Counted from the stretch's first letter, positions 23,168 to 30,320 are shown. The stretch: DNA of 30,320 bases from CAZEFK01 sp964511405 (GCA_964511405.1 CAZEFK010000079.1:1-30320), one strand, 5' to 3'. A program made the numbers and translations. Notes: generated from the letters alone by a model not told the origin.

Positions 23168-23196
23168 CCGGCCGTCCTTCGGCCGGCGTGCCGGCC
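23168..23196 (-). promoter_or_regulatory. overlapping hairpins in the leader of the LivJ-like gene
   Basis: Two inverted repeats share bases 23181-23186: CCGGCCG/CGGCCGG with five-base loop (23168-23186) and GGCCGGC/GCCGGCC with two-base centre (23181-23196). They cannot form together on RNA. They lie 26-54 bases upstream of the start codon. High GC makes chance repeats common, so function is uncertain. Confidence 0.35.
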
Positions 23197-23243
23197 TTGT
23201 ACCAGCAAAAACGGTTTTGGTGGAGTCATCGGGGGGCGCGGCG

Positions 23244-23855
23244 ATGAGCGGGTCGCCACGCGCCGGTTCGCTGCCGCTGATCGCCGGGGCCGTCGCGCTT
23301 GATTTCTGCAACACCACCACCGGCCGCGGCACCGCCGCCTTCGTCGAGCACCTGTTCGATTTCGAGGACCTGATGCGCTGGTCGGTCCATGCCGGGCTGC
23401 TGGCGGCGCCTGACGCGGCAGCGCTGCAGGCCGGGCCGGAGACGGAAGCGGCGTTCCGGCGGGGGATGGCGCTGCGGGTGCTCCTCAATGGCGTGTTCGA
23501 CAGCGCGGCGCGCCGCCGTCCGGTGGCGCCGGCGGCGCTGGCCGAGCTGACGGCCTGCCATCATGCGGCCTGGAGCGAGGCGGTCCTGGTCCCGGCCGGT
23601 GACGGCTTCGCCTGGCGGCTGCCCGACCCGGGGTCGCGGCCCGACGGCGTGCTGGCGCCGATCCTGGGCTCGGCGATCGCGGTGCTGACCGGCGATCAGC
23701 TGGGGCGGCTCAAGGCCTGTCCCGGCCAGGACTGCGGCTGGGTGTTCCTGGACGAAAGCAAGAACGGCAGCCGGGTGTGGTGCGAGATGGAGGTGTGCGG
23801 CACCCGCGCCAAGCTTCGGCGGCGGGCCGCGCTGCGCCGGACGGTTCGGCCGTGA
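23244..23855 (+). CDS. CGNR zinc-finger/ABATE domain regulator-like protein
   Basis: 203 residues from ATG 23244. The N-terminal ABATE domain (about 10-140) has the typical G-A-V-A-L-D-F-C-N-T start and a helical body. The C-terminal zinc finger has C159, C164, C180 and C185: R-L-K-A-C-P-G-Q-D-C-G-W-V-F-L-D-E-S-K-N, then R-V-W-C-E-M-E-V-C-G-T-R. The name-giving CGNR motif reads CGTR here (185-188). Proteins of this type are thought to be stress-related transcription factors. Divergent from the LivJ-like gene, 101 bases apart. Target unknown. Confidence 0.88.
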   Translation: MSGSPRAGSLPLIAGAVALDFCNTTTGRGTAAFVEHLFDFEDLMRWSVHAGLLAAPDAAALQAGPETEAAFRRGMALRVLLNGVFDSAARRRPVAPAALAELTACHHAAWSEAVLVPAGDGFAWRLPDPGSRPDGVLAPILGSAIAVLTGDQLGRLKACPGQDCGWVFLDESKNGSRVWCEMEVCGTRAKLRRRAALRRTVRP

Positions 23856-23875
23856 TCGGGCCGGCCGTGATCGGA

Positions 23876-24181
23876 TCAGTCCGAGGGCAGGCGCTGCATC
23901 AGGGCCGCGTGCGCCGTCGCGTCCCGCGCCTGGGCGTCCTCGGCGCGGTCGAGGAGGACCGCCAGCATCCGCCTGAGCCGGCGATTCTCGGCGCGCAGCA
24001 GCCGGATCTCGCCGGCGTCGGTCAGGCCATCGGCGCGAGGCGTGAGCAGGCCGTCGAGCAGGTGCTGCAGCTCGGCCAGCGCGATCCGGTCGGCCTGGTC
24101 CAGCTGCTCCAGCCGACGCACCAGGCTGTGCAGCCGGGCCGCCAGGGCGGCATCGTTGCGGCGGGCACCGGCATCGCTCAT
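23876..24181 (-). CDS. small coiled-coil hypothetical protein
   Basis: 101 residues from ATG 24181 (ATG 24216 would add 12; neither has a ribosome-binding site). Almost entirely helical with heptad-like leucines (L-H-S-L-V-R-R-L-E-Q-L and L-R-A-E-N-R-R-L-R-R-M-L), so a coiled coil or oligomer is likely. No signal peptide. It converges with the CGNR-like gene and is divergent from rsmE. I do not recognise a family. Confidence 0.55.
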   Translation of the reverse strand: MSDAGARRNDAALAARLHSLVRRLEQLDQADRIALAELQHLLDGLLTPRADGLTDAGEIRLLRAENRRLRRMLAVLLDRAEDAQARDATAHAALMQRLPSD

Positions 24182-24249
24182 CGGCCGATTGCGCCCGACG
24201 CCGCCGGCTTTGTCCATGGCGCGCCGCGCCGCTGCACCGGGCACCGGCC

Positions 24250-25005
24250 GTGAGCCCGCCGCGCCTCCATGTCGACGCGCCGCTGGCGGCCGGCCTCGGC
24301 ATCGCCCTGGCGCGGGAGCAGGCGCACTATCTGCGCCACGTGCTGCGCCTCGGCGCCGGCGCCGAGGTCAGGCTGTTCAACGGCCGCGATGGCGAATGGG
24401 CCGGCACCCTGGCGCCGGTCGGGCGCGGCGACGCCACGGTCGCGCTGACCGCGCGGACCCGGGCGCCGGAGCCGACGGACGGCCCGTGGCTGCTGTTCGC
24501 GCCGGTCAAGCGCCAGCGCATCGACCTGATCGCCGAAAAGGCCACCGAACTGGGCGTGGCGCGGCTCGTTCCCGTGATGACCCGCCATGTCGCGGTCGAG
24601 CGGGTCAATGTCGAGCGGCTGCAGGCGATCGCGGTCGAGGCCGCCGAGCAGTGCGAGCGGCTGACCGTGCCGGCGGTCGAGCCGCCGCGGCCGCTGCTCG
24701 ACCGCCTGGCCGGCTGGCCGCCGGAGCGCCGGCTCTTTGTGGCGGCCGAGCGGCGCGGCGCCGGGCCGATCGCCGACGCCGCGGCGGCGGAGGGGGGCCG
24801 GGATGGCCCCTGGGCGCTGCTCGTGGGGCCCGAAGGCGGCTTCGCGCCGGCCGAGCTTGACGCCATTCTGGAACTCGCATTCAGTACGCCGGTCGCCCTG
24901 GGCGCGCGCATCCTGCGCGCCGACACTGCCGCGATCGCCGGGCTGGCCGTGCTGCAGGCCCTGGTGGGCGATTGGCGCCGGGTCGGGTCGACGGGAACCC
25001 TCTAA
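24250..25005 (+). CDS. rsmE: 16S rRNA (uracil(1498)-N(3))-methyltransferase
   Basis: 251 residues from a GTG start; the M-S-P-P-R-L-H-V opening fits the family. SPOUT fold with N-terminal PUA-like domain (L-R-H-V-L-R-L, 29-35; L-F-N-G-R-D-G-E-W) and C-terminal knot: E-K-A-T-E-L-G-V (96-103), E-A-A-E-Q-C-x-R (130-137), G-P-E-G-G (193-197) and L-G-x-R-I-L-R-x-D-T-A (217-227). It methylates U1498 of 16S rRNA in the decoding region, using S-adenosylmethionine. It precedes the glutamate-cysteine ligase gene by 27 bases, probably in one transcript. Confidence 0.95.
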   Translation: MSPPRLHVDAPLAAGLGIALAREQAHYLRHVLRLGAGAEVRLFNGRDGEWAGTLAPVGRGDATVALTARTRAPEPTDGPWLLFAPVKRQRIDLIAEKATELGVARLVPVMTRHVAVERVNVERLQAIAVEAAEQCERLTVPAVEPPRPLLDRLAGWPPERRLFVAAERRGAGPIADAAAAEGGRDGPWALLVGPEGGFAPAELDAILELAFSTPVALGARILRADTAAIAGLAVLQALVGDWRRVGSTGTL

Positions 25006-25032
25006 CCTTCCTCTGACAACCGGGCCCTGGTC

Positions 25033-26397
25033 ATGGCTGGAACACCTTCGGCACGGGGCAACCCGATCACCGACAAGCGCGAACTCGCCGCTTACCTGGC
25101 CGCGGGCGCGAAGCCCCGCGACGCCTGGCGCATCGGCACCGAGCACGAGAAATTCGTGTTCCGCCGCGCCGACCGCGCCCGCGTGCCCTATGAAGGGCCC
25201 GACGGCATCGGCGCGGTCCTGGAGGGGTTCCGCCGATTCGGCTGGGAGCCGGTGCTGGAACACGGGCGGACGATCGCGCTCACGCGGGGGGGCGCCAGCA
25301 TCAGCCTGGAGCCCGGCGGCCAGTTCGAGCTGTCGGGCGCGCCGCTCGAATCGCTGCACGACACCGCGGCCGAGCTCGACCAGCACTTGGCCGAGATGCG
25401 CGCCGTGACCGAGCCGCTCGGCGTGGCCATGGTCGGCCTGGGCTTCGACCCCAAGTGGCGCCGGGACGACGTGCCCTGGATGCCCAAGGGCCGCTACCGG
25501 ATCATGCGCGACTACATGCCGAAGGTCGGATCCCTGGGCCTCGACATGATGACCCGGACCTGCACCGTCCAGGTCAACCTGGACTTCGGGTCCGAGGCCG
25601 ACATGGTCAAGAAGTTCCGGGTCAGCCTGGCGCTGCAGCCGGTCGCCACGGCCCTGTTCGCGGCCTCGCCCTTCACCGAGGGCCGGCCGAACGGGTTCCA
25701 GAGCTACCGCAGCCATATCTGGACCGATACCGATCCCCATCGGTGCGGCATGCTGCCCTTCGTCTTCGAGCCCGGCTTCGGCTTCGAGCGCTATGTCGAC
25801 TGGCTGCTCGAGATGCCGATGTACTTCGTCTACCGCAACGGCGGCTATGTCGACGTCTCCGGCCAGTCGTTCAAGGATTTCATGGCCGGCCGCCTGCCCG
25901 GGCTGCCCGGCGAGGTCGCAACCCAGGGCGACTTCGCCGACCATCTGGCGACCGCCTTTCCCGAAGTGCGGCTCAAGCGCTTCCTGGAGATGCGCGGCGC
26001 CGACGCCGGTCCGCGGCGGCGCTTGCTCGCGCTGCCGGCCCTGTGGGTGGGGCTGCTCTATGACGACGTGGCGCTGGACGCCGCCTGGGACCTGGTTCGG
26101 GACTGGTCGGTCGCGGAGCAGCAGGCGCTGCGCCAGGCGACGCCACGGCTGGGGCTGGCGGCGCCGTTCCGCCACCGGACGGTGCGCGACATCGCCGTCC
26201 AGACCCTGGCGATCGCGGCCGAGGGCCTGCGCCGCCGGGCGCGCCTGGCGCCGGGCGGCGACGACGAGAGCGCGTATCTGGAGCCGCTGTTCGCGATGGC
26301 CGGGTCGGGGCGCAGCCTGGCCGACGACCTGCTGGCGCGCTTCTACGACCGCTGGGACGGCTCGGTCGACCCGCTGTTCGCGGAGTATGCGTACTGA
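25033..26397 (+). CDS. gshA: glutamate--cysteine ligase, alphaproteobacterial/plant type
   Basis: 454 residues. The GCS2-family active-site stretch I-G-T-E-H-E-K-F (34-41) is followed by I-S-L-E-P-G-G-Q-F-E-L-S-G (metal-binding glutamates), K-G-R-Y-x-I-M-R-D-Y-M-P, T-C-T-V-Q-V-N-L-D and D-P-x-R-x-G-M-L-P. The enzyme makes gamma-glutamylcysteine, the first step of glutathione synthesis, in the cytosol. The rsmE-gshA arrangement is frequent in alphaproteobacteria as far as I know. No glutathione synthase gene is in the window. Confidence 0.95.
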   Translation: MAGTPSARGNPITDKRELAAYLAAGAKPRDAWRIGTEHEKFVFRRADRARVPYEGPDGIGAVLEGFRRFGWEPVLEHGRTIALTRGGASISLEPGGQFELSGAPLESLHDTAAELDQHLAEMRAVTEPLGVAMVGLGFDPKWRRDDVPWMPKGRYRIMRDYMPKVGSLGLDMMTRTCTVQVNLDFGSEADMVKKFRVSLALQPVATALFAASPFTEGRPNGFQSYRSHIWTDTDPHRCGMLPFVFEPGFGFERYVDWLLEMPMYFVYRNGGYVDVSGQSFKDFMAGRLPGLPGEVATQGDFADHLATAFPEVRLKRFLEMRGADAGPRRRLLALPALWVGLLYDDVALDAAWDLVRDWSVAEQQALRQATPRLGLAAPFRHRTVRDIAVQTLAIAAEGLRRRARLAPGGDDESAYLEPLFAMAGSGRSLADDLLARFYDRWDGSVDPLFAEYAY

Positions 26398-26422
26398 CGC
26401 CCTGACGGCTCCCGAGCGGCGC

Positions 26423-26442
26423 GCCGCGCCTATTGGCGCGGC
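26423..26442. terminator. hairpin between convergent gshA and kinase-like gene
   Basis: Eight-base perfect arms (GCCGCGCC/GGCGCGGC) around TATT. The stop codon of the minus-strand gene lies across the stem-loop border. Without a T-run, intrinsic termination is doubtful, but the location between convergent genes is suitable. Confidence 0.4.
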
Positions 26443-27233
26443 AGCAGAACCGCCACCCGTCCGTGTTCGGTCTGCAGCTCGGCGCCCATGTGCTGGGCCA
26501 GCAGCCGGGCGAGCGGCGACGGTGCCGCCGCGGCGTCCACGTCGAGGATCAGGCGGGGGCGGTCGCCGCCCTCCAGCGTGACCGATCGCACCGGGCCGGC
26601 CGCCATCAGCTCATAGAGGACCAGCCCGGCCGACACAGCGCGTTCGGCCGAGATCGCAGCCGGCGCCAGGGTCATCGCCGGCATCTCCTGGCCGGCCAGG
26701 TCGGCGACCGCCGCCACCAGGTCGCGCACATAGCGGTCGAGCGCGATCGCGGCGTGGCCCTGCTCGCCCAGCGCGCGCTGCGCCAGCGTCACCACCTGCA
26801 CCTTGGCCAGGACCTCGCGCAGGTCGGCGGCGCGCACCGGATCGGCGATCAGGGCGCCCAGCTTCAGCGAGACGATGCTCATCACCGTCTGCAGGTTGTT
26901 GTTGGTGCGATGCGTGACGTCGCGGAACCGCTGCGACAGGTCGGCCAGCTGGGTCCGGAGCGCCTCGTCCACAGTCTGGTCGGCGCGCGACAGGCAGGCG
27001 ATGCCGGCGCCGGGCTCCTGGATCGCGGCGTGCAGCAGCAGGTCGCCGCCAGCCGCCAGGCGCACGGCGCAGCTGCCGCCGCGGCGCATGACCTCGGCCA
27101 GGGCCGGCCGGTCGCGAGGATCGACCGCCGCGGTCAGCGCCTCGCGGTCGTTCGGCGGCGTCCCGCCCAGAAGCCCGGCGGCATCGCCGGTCCAGACGAG
27201 CTGCCGCGGCCCCCAGGCCAGGAAGCAGGCCAT
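26430..27233 (-). CDS. HisKA_2-type histidine kinase-like protein with degenerate ATPase domain
   Basis: 267 residues, cytosolic. The first 85 residues look like a worn PAS domain. The dimerisation domain has H108 in T-H-R-T-N-N-N-L-Q-T-V-M-S-I, a good match to the HisKA_2 phospho-acceptor box (H-R-x-x-N-N-L-Q). The expected N-box reads L-V-L-Y-E-L-M-A-A-G-P-V-R, lacking the asparagine, and no D-x-G-x-G or G-x-G-x-G box follows. Probably it cannot bind ATP normally, and it may act as a phosphotransferase (as ChpT does) or an inhibitor of another kinase. The gene starts three bases after the stop of the proline-rich gene. Confidence 0.8.
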   Translation of the reverse strand: MACFLAWGPRQLVWTGDAAGLLGGTPPNDREALTAAVDPRDRPALAEVMRRGGSCAVRLAAGGDLLLHAAIQEPGAGIACLSRADQTVDEALRTQLADLSQRFRDVTHRTNNNLQTVMSIVSLKLGALIADPVRAADLREVLAKVQVVTLAQRALGEQGHAAIALDRYVRDLVAAVADLAGQEMPAMTLAPAAISAERAVSAGLVLYELMAAGPVRSVTLEGGDRPRLILDVDAAAAPSPLARLLAQHMGAELQTEHGRVAVLLPRQ

Positions 27234-27236
27234 GTC

Positions 27237-27806
27237 CTAGCCGCGGCGCTTGGGCCCACCGCCGAACGACGAGGCGAGCGCGTGGATGGCGGTCTGGTGC
27301 CGCTTGCCGGCCTGGGTCGGACGCGGTTGGGCCTGGGGATCCTTGCCGATGGTCTTGAGCACCTCGGCCGGGGTCCGCGGCGGGTGGGGCGGCGCCGGCG
27401 GCGGGGGCGCCACCGGAATCGTCTCGCTCCAGCGCTCGAGCACGGCGTCGAGCGCGTCCTTGGGCAGGCTCCGCGGCCGGCGGGCCGGGCGCTGGACCGG
27501 CCGCTGACCGGGCTTGCCGTCGCCGGGCATGGCGATCCCCGGTTTGCCCGGACCGCGGCGCGTCTGCTCGTACTTGGCCGAGCCCGCCGCCGCCGTGGCC
27601 GGCGGGGCGCTGGCCGGCGCGGCCTTGGCCTGGCCCATGGCGCGCTGCACCGCGTGCAACAGGATGCCGGCCAGGAACGGCTTGACCAGGGCGCGCAGCA
27701 GGCGCTCGTCGCGCTCGACCATGGCGGCCAGCGCCCGCACGCTGGCTTGGGCGTCGCCCCGCCCGGCGGCCACCGCCTCGCGCACTTTCTTGTCCAGCTC
27801 CGACAT
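27237..27806 (-). CDS. proline-rich hypothetical protein
   Basis: 189 residues. An N-terminal helical part (about 1-58: S-E-L-D-K-K-V-R-E-A-V-A-A-G, then L-L-R-A-L-V-K-P-F-L-A-G-I-L-L-H-A-V) is followed by a low-complexity Pro/Ala/Lys-rich linker (about 60-165) and a short end rich in G and basic residues. The 40-58 stretch is mildly hydrophobic but short for a membrane helix. It shares an operon with the degenerate kinase, the downstream gene beginning three bases after its stop. Not recognised; possibly a scaffold or partner for it. Confidence 0.7.
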   Translation of the reverse strand: MSELDKKVREAVAAGRGDAQASVRALAAMVERDERLLRALVKPFLAGILLHAVQRAMGQAKAAPASAPPATAAAGSAKYEQTRRGPGKPGIAMPGDGKPGQRPVQRPARRPRSLPKDALDAVLERWSETIPVAPPPPAPPHPPRTPAEVLKTIGKDPQAQPRPTQAGKRHQTAIHALASSFGGGPKRRG

Positions 27807-27897
27807 CCGCCGCCTCCGCTACCCAAGGTCACTCTAGGCGCGCGGTCTCGGGCACACCAGGGATTGAATCCGCGCGGGCCGCCGTGGCGGCGCCGGC

Positions 27898-28806
27898 TTA
27901 GGCGTCGGCGCCGTAGCCCGGCAGCCCGGCCGTCAGCACCGCCAGCAGCGCGTCGCGCGCCGGATCGCGGGCGTCGCGCACCCAGGCCGCCGACAGCGGC
28001 AGCAGGTCGGCGCCGTCGGCCGGCGCTAGCGCGACATGGCGCACGCCCCGTACGGCCGCCTTGGACGTCCAGCGCGGCACGATCGCCACGCCCAGGCCGG
28101 CGGCGACCAGGCCGAGGATGGTCTGCTTCTCCTCGGCGACCTGGGCGATCGTCGGGCGCAGGCCGGCGCGCTCGAACAGCGTCATGGTCAGGTCGTGGCT
28201 GTGCGGCCGCGACCGGCGGTCCGGCACGATGACCGGCTCGGCGGCGAGGTCGGCGATGGCGATCCGCCGCCGCCGCGCCAGGCGGTGTCCGGCCGGGACC
28301 GCCACCACCGGCGTCTCGTGGAGCAGGGGCAGCAGCGCCAGCCGCGGGTCCGGATGCGCCGGCGGCCGCACGATCGCCAGGTCGAGCCGGCCCGACAGCA
28401 GCCGCGGCAGCAGGCGGATCGTCTTGTCCTCGACCAGCTCGACCGCGATGTCCGGGTGGTGCCCGCGAAAGTCGTGCAGCAGCGCCGGCACCAGGCTGGC
28501 CGCCGCGGTGTCGATGGCGCCGAGGCGCAGGGTGCGCGCGGTCCGGCGGCTGCGGTCGCGGAGGCGACGGGCAAGGGCGTCGGCCTGGGCCAGCAGCGCC
28601 CGGGCGTCGTCCAGCAGCAGCGCGCCCGAGTCGGTGAGGGTGACGATGCGCGTGGTCCGGTTCAGCAGCCGGGTGCGCAGGTCCTCCTCCAGCCGGCGGA
28701 TCTGGCGGCCCAGCGCCGCCGGCATCATGCCCAGCCGCTGCGCCGCGCGCCCGAAATGCAGCTCCTCGGCCACGGCGACGAAGCAGCGAAGCTGGGTCAG
28801 GTCCAT
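27898..28806 (-). CDS. LysR family transcriptional regulator (DmlR-like)
   Basis: 302 residues. N-terminal winged helix (M-D-L-T-Q-L-R-C-F-V-A-V-A-E-E-L-H-F-G-R-A-A-Q-R-L, split here by hyphens; 1-60) followed by the periplasmic-binding-like effector domain (about 92-295: L-R-L-G-A-I-D-T, G-L-G-V-A-I-V-P). The ATG is only seven bases from a perfect TATAAT, so the transcript may be leaderless. Divergent from a D-malate/tartrate dehydrogenase gene, as DmlR is from dmlA in E. coli, which suggests control of that gene. Confidence 0.92.
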   Translation of the reverse strand: MDLTQLRCFVAVAEELHFGRAAQRLGMMPAALGRQIRRLEEDLRTRLLNRTTRIVTLTDSGALLLDDARALLAQADALARRLRDRSRRTARTLRLGAIDTAAASLVPALLHDFRGHHPDIAVELVEDKTIRLLPRLLSGRLDLAIVRPPAHPDPRLALLPLLHETPVVAVPAGHRLARRRRIAIADLAAEPVIVPDRRSRPHSHDLTMTLFERAGLRPTIAQVAEEKQTILGLVAAGLGVAIVPRWTSKAAVRGVRHVALAPADGADLLPLSAAWVRDARDPARDALLAVLTAGLPGYGADA

Positions 28807-28911
28807 CGCGGCGATTATATCGCCGATTTATATAATCCGATGCGGATTAAGGCCGGCCACGGCCGGGGCATAACGGTGTCGACCGCCACCCTCATATCGG
28901 ACGAACCCTGG
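28807..28911. promoter_or_regulatory. divergent LysR/dehydrogenase promoter region
   Basis: Two perfect -10 elements face away from each other: TATAAT on the plus strand (28831-28836) for the dehydrogenase and on the minus strand (28819-28814) for LysR. An inverted repeat GGCGAT-TAT-ATCGCC (28810-28824) covers the LysR -10, and GATT-TATAT-AATC (28825-28837) covers the other. No good -35 is seen for either, in line with an activator-dependent promoter. A downstream leader of about 70 bases on the plus strand holds a small GC hairpin (GGCCG/CGGCC). Confidence 0.65.
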
Positions 28912-29988
28912 ATGAAGACCTACAAGATCGCCGCCATTCCCGGCGACGGCATCGGCACCGAGGTGGTGTCGGCCGGAGTCGAGGTGCTGCGCGCCGTGGC
29001 CGGGCGCGACGGCAGCTTCAATCTCGCGGTCGAGCATTTCGACTGGGGCGGCGACTACTACAAGCGCTACGGCCGCATGATGCCCGAGGACGGCTTGAGC
29101 CAGCTCCGCCACCACGACGCCATCCTGTTCGGTTCGGCCGGCCACCCCGACATTCCGGACCATGTGACGCTGTGGGGCCTGCGCCTGGCGATCTGCCAGC
29201 CCTTCGACCAGTACGCCAATGTCCGCCCGACCCGGATCCTGCCCGGCATCACGTCGCCGCTGCGCAAGGTCGAGGGCAAGGAGCTGGACTGGGTGATTGT
29301 CCGCGAGAACTCGGAGGGCGAATATGCCGGCGTCGGCGGCCGTGTCCACCAGGGCCTGCCGATCGAGGCGGCGACCGACGTCTCGATCCTGACCCGGGCC
29401 GGCGTCCAGCGCATCATGCGCTTCGCCTTCCGGCTGGCGCAGTCGCGCCCGCGCAAGCTCCTGACCGTGGTCACCAAGTCGAACGCCCAGCGCCACGGCA
29501 TGGTCATGTGGGACGAGATCGCGGCCGAGGTCGCGGCCGAATTTCCCGACGTCACCTGGGACAAGATGCTGGTCGACGCCGTGACCATGCGTATGGTGAT
29601 CAAGCCCGAGACGCTGGACACCATCGTCGCCACCAACCTGCACGCCGACATCCTGTCGGACCTGGCGGCGGCGCTGGCGGGTTCGCTCGGCATCGCGCCG
29701 ACCGCCAACCTCAATCCCGAGCGGACCTTCCCGTCGATGTTCGAGCCGATCCACGGCTCGGCGTTCGACATCATGGGCAAGGGCATCGCCAACCCGATCG
29801 GCACCTTCTGGTCGTCGGTGCTGATGCTGGAGCATCTGGGCGAGGCCGCGGCGGCCCGGCGCCTGATGGCGGCGATCGAGCGCGTCACCGCCGATCCGCG
29901 CTGCCACACCCCCGATCTGGGCGGCCCGGCGACCACGGCCGAAGTCACGGCCGCGGTCATCGCGGCCGTGCACGGCGCCAACGATTGA
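28912..29988 (+). CDS. tartrate dehydrogenase / D-malate dehydrogenase family protein
   Basis: 358 residues from ATG 28912 (GTG 28876 would add 12). Isocitrate/isopropylmalate dehydrogenase fold: K-I-A-A-I-P-G-D-G-I-G-T-E-V start, G-S-A-G-H-P-D-I-P-D-H, V-R-E-N-S-E-G-E-Y-A-G-V-G-G-R, T-K-S-N-A-Q-R-H-G-M-V-M-W, N-L-H-A-D-I-L-S-D-L-A-A (metal aspartates) and F-E-P-I-H-G-S-A-F-D-I-M-G-K. The G-H-P-D-I-P-D-H and N-S-E-G-E-Y-A-G-V-G-G motifs are those of the tartrate dehydrogenase/D-malate dehydrogenase (decarboxylating) group, TtuC/DmlA. NAD-dependent; substrate could be D-malate, tartrate or 3-isopropylmalate-like acids. Controlled by the divergent LysR. Confidence 0.92.
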   Translation: MKTYKIAAIPGDGIGTEVVSAGVEVLRAVAGRDGSFNLAVEHFDWGGDYYKRYGRMMPEDGLSQLRHHDAILFGSAGHPDIPDHVTLWGLRLAICQPFDQYANVRPTRILPGITSPLRKVEGKELDWVIVRENSEGEYAGVGGRVHQGLPIEAATDVSILTRAGVQRIMRFAFRLAQSRPRKLLTVVTKSNAQRHGMVMWDEIAAEVAAEFPDVTWDKMLVDAVTMRMVIKPETLDTIVATNLHADILSDLAAALAGSLGIAPTANLNPERTFPSMFEPIHGSAFDIMGKGIANPIGTFWSSVLMLEHLGEAAAARRLMAAIERVTADPRCHTPDLGGPATTAEVTAAVIAAVHGAND

Positions 29989-29997
29989 CGGCGTGAG

Positions 29998-30016
29998 CGG
30001 CGGCCTCAGGCCGCCG
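29998..30016. terminator. hairpin between convergent dehydrogenase and tldD genes
   Basis: Eight-base perfect arms (CGGCGGCC/GGCCGCCG) with the tldD stop codon (TCA on the plus strand) as the loop. No T-run; a weak bidirectional end signal at best. Confidence 0.4.
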
Positions 30017-30320
30017 TGCCGCCCACCGTCAGGCCCTTGATCAGTAGGGTCGGCTGACCGACGCCGACCGGCACCGACTGGCCGTCCTTGCCGCAGGTGC
30101 CGATGCCGGGATCGAGGCCGCTGTCGTTGCCGATCATGCCGACCTTGGTCAGGCAGTCGGGGCCGTTGCCGATCAGCGTCGCGCCCTTGACCGCCGGGCC
30201 GACCTTGCCGTTCTCGATCAGGTAGGCCTCGGACGCCGAGAACACGAACTTGCCGCTGGTGATGTCGACTTGGCCGCCGCCGAAGTTGACGGCGTAGAGG
30301 CCGCGGTCGACCGAGGCCAG
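30006..30320 (-). CDS. tldD: metalloprotease TldD, 3' part (continues past the window end)
   Basis: The last 104 residues are in the window; the frame stays open to base 30320, so the N-terminal three quarters lie outside. Motifs: Y-A-V-N-F-G-G-G-Q-V-D-I-T-S-G-K-F-V-F, S-E-A-Y-L-I-E-N-G-K, G-A-T-L-I-G-N-G-P, G-T-C-G-K-D-G-Q-S-V-P-V-G-V-G-Q-P-T and the end L-T-V-G-G-T. These are the C-terminal barrel motifs of TldD, which with TldE/PmbA forms a cytosolic peptidase that degrades unfolded peptides and matures some modified peptides. Confidence 0.95.
   Translation of the reverse strand: MASVDRGLYAVNFGGGQVDITSGKFVFSASEAYLIENGKVGPAVKGATLIGNGPDCLTKVGMIGNDSGLDPGIGTCGKDGQSVPVGVGQPTLLIKGLTVGGTAA

Noticed and set aside
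24178..26175. 665-codon minus-strand open frame opposite rsmE and gshA
   Set aside because: Low-complexity translation without domains; rsmE and gshA are unmistakable on the plus strand.
28036..28911. N-terminal extension of the malate/tartrate dehydrogenase frame to 28036
   Set aside because: It runs opposite LysR and crosses a divergent promoter; the enzyme's first strand begins right after ATG 28912.
1..30320. CRISPR array, tRNA, rRNA, insertion sequence, prophage or attachment site
   Set aside because: No regularly spaced repeats, cloverleaf-like segments, transposase or integrase motifs or flanking direct repeats were seen on reading both strands.

Overview
The window is very GC-rich, has short intergenic gaps and many ATGA-type start/stop overlaps. 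Its content is chromosomal and points to an alphaproteobacterium, probably related to the Rhodospirillales: an MmcB-type repair protein, a plant/alphaproteobacterial-type glutamate-cysteine ligase, a HisKA_2-type kinase, feruloyl-CoA synthase with a MarR regulator, and ACAD10/11-like acyl-CoA dehydrogenase genes. The genus cannot be named from the sequence alone. I see no rRNA, tRNA, CRISPR array, insertion sequence or phage gene.

Layout. 1-1500 is an accessory patch: an unrecognised gene of visibly lower GC and a DUF4160/DUF2442 toxin-antitoxin-like pair with a perfect palindrome at its promoter. 1540-4908 is a four-gene acyl-CoA operon (SDR, acyl-CoA dehydrogenase, APH-fold kinase, DUF6285), which has the gene content of the levulinate/4-hydroxyacyl-CoA LvaD-C-A-B module. 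5238-11347 is an aromatic-acid block: a periplasmic binding protein, a MarR regulator, then crotonase, feruloyl-CoA synthase, thiolase and a 4-hydroxybenzoyl-CoA-type thioesterase. This set fits side-chain beta-oxidation of hydroxycinnamates better than the vanillin-forming lyase route. 11482-12475 is a YhaV toxin with an AbrB/MazE-like antitoxin. 12484-17369 mixes housekeeping and accessory genes: Mpo1-like protein, MmcB, CobM, an HTH regulator, a TetR/MFS divergent pair, a VOC protein and a small protein.

17360-21755 (minus strand) is a translationally coupled operon of sensor kinase, YfiR-like periplasmic protein and TonB-dependent receptor, a candidate outer-membrane sensing system. 22012-30320 holds a second orphan LIV-type binding protein, a CGNR-like regulator, a small coiled-coil protein, RsmE, glutamate-cysteine ligase, a degenerate HisKA_2 kinase with a proline-rich partner, a LysR/D-malate-tartrate dehydrogenase divergent pair, and the 3' end of tldD.

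How the genes work together. The two catabolic blocks on either side of 5 kb both handle acyl-CoA intermediates, and the SDR at 1540 could in principle serve either. The regulators MarR, TetR and LysR each sit beside the genes they most likely control, and inverted repeats overlap the predicted -10 or -35 elements of three of these promoters.
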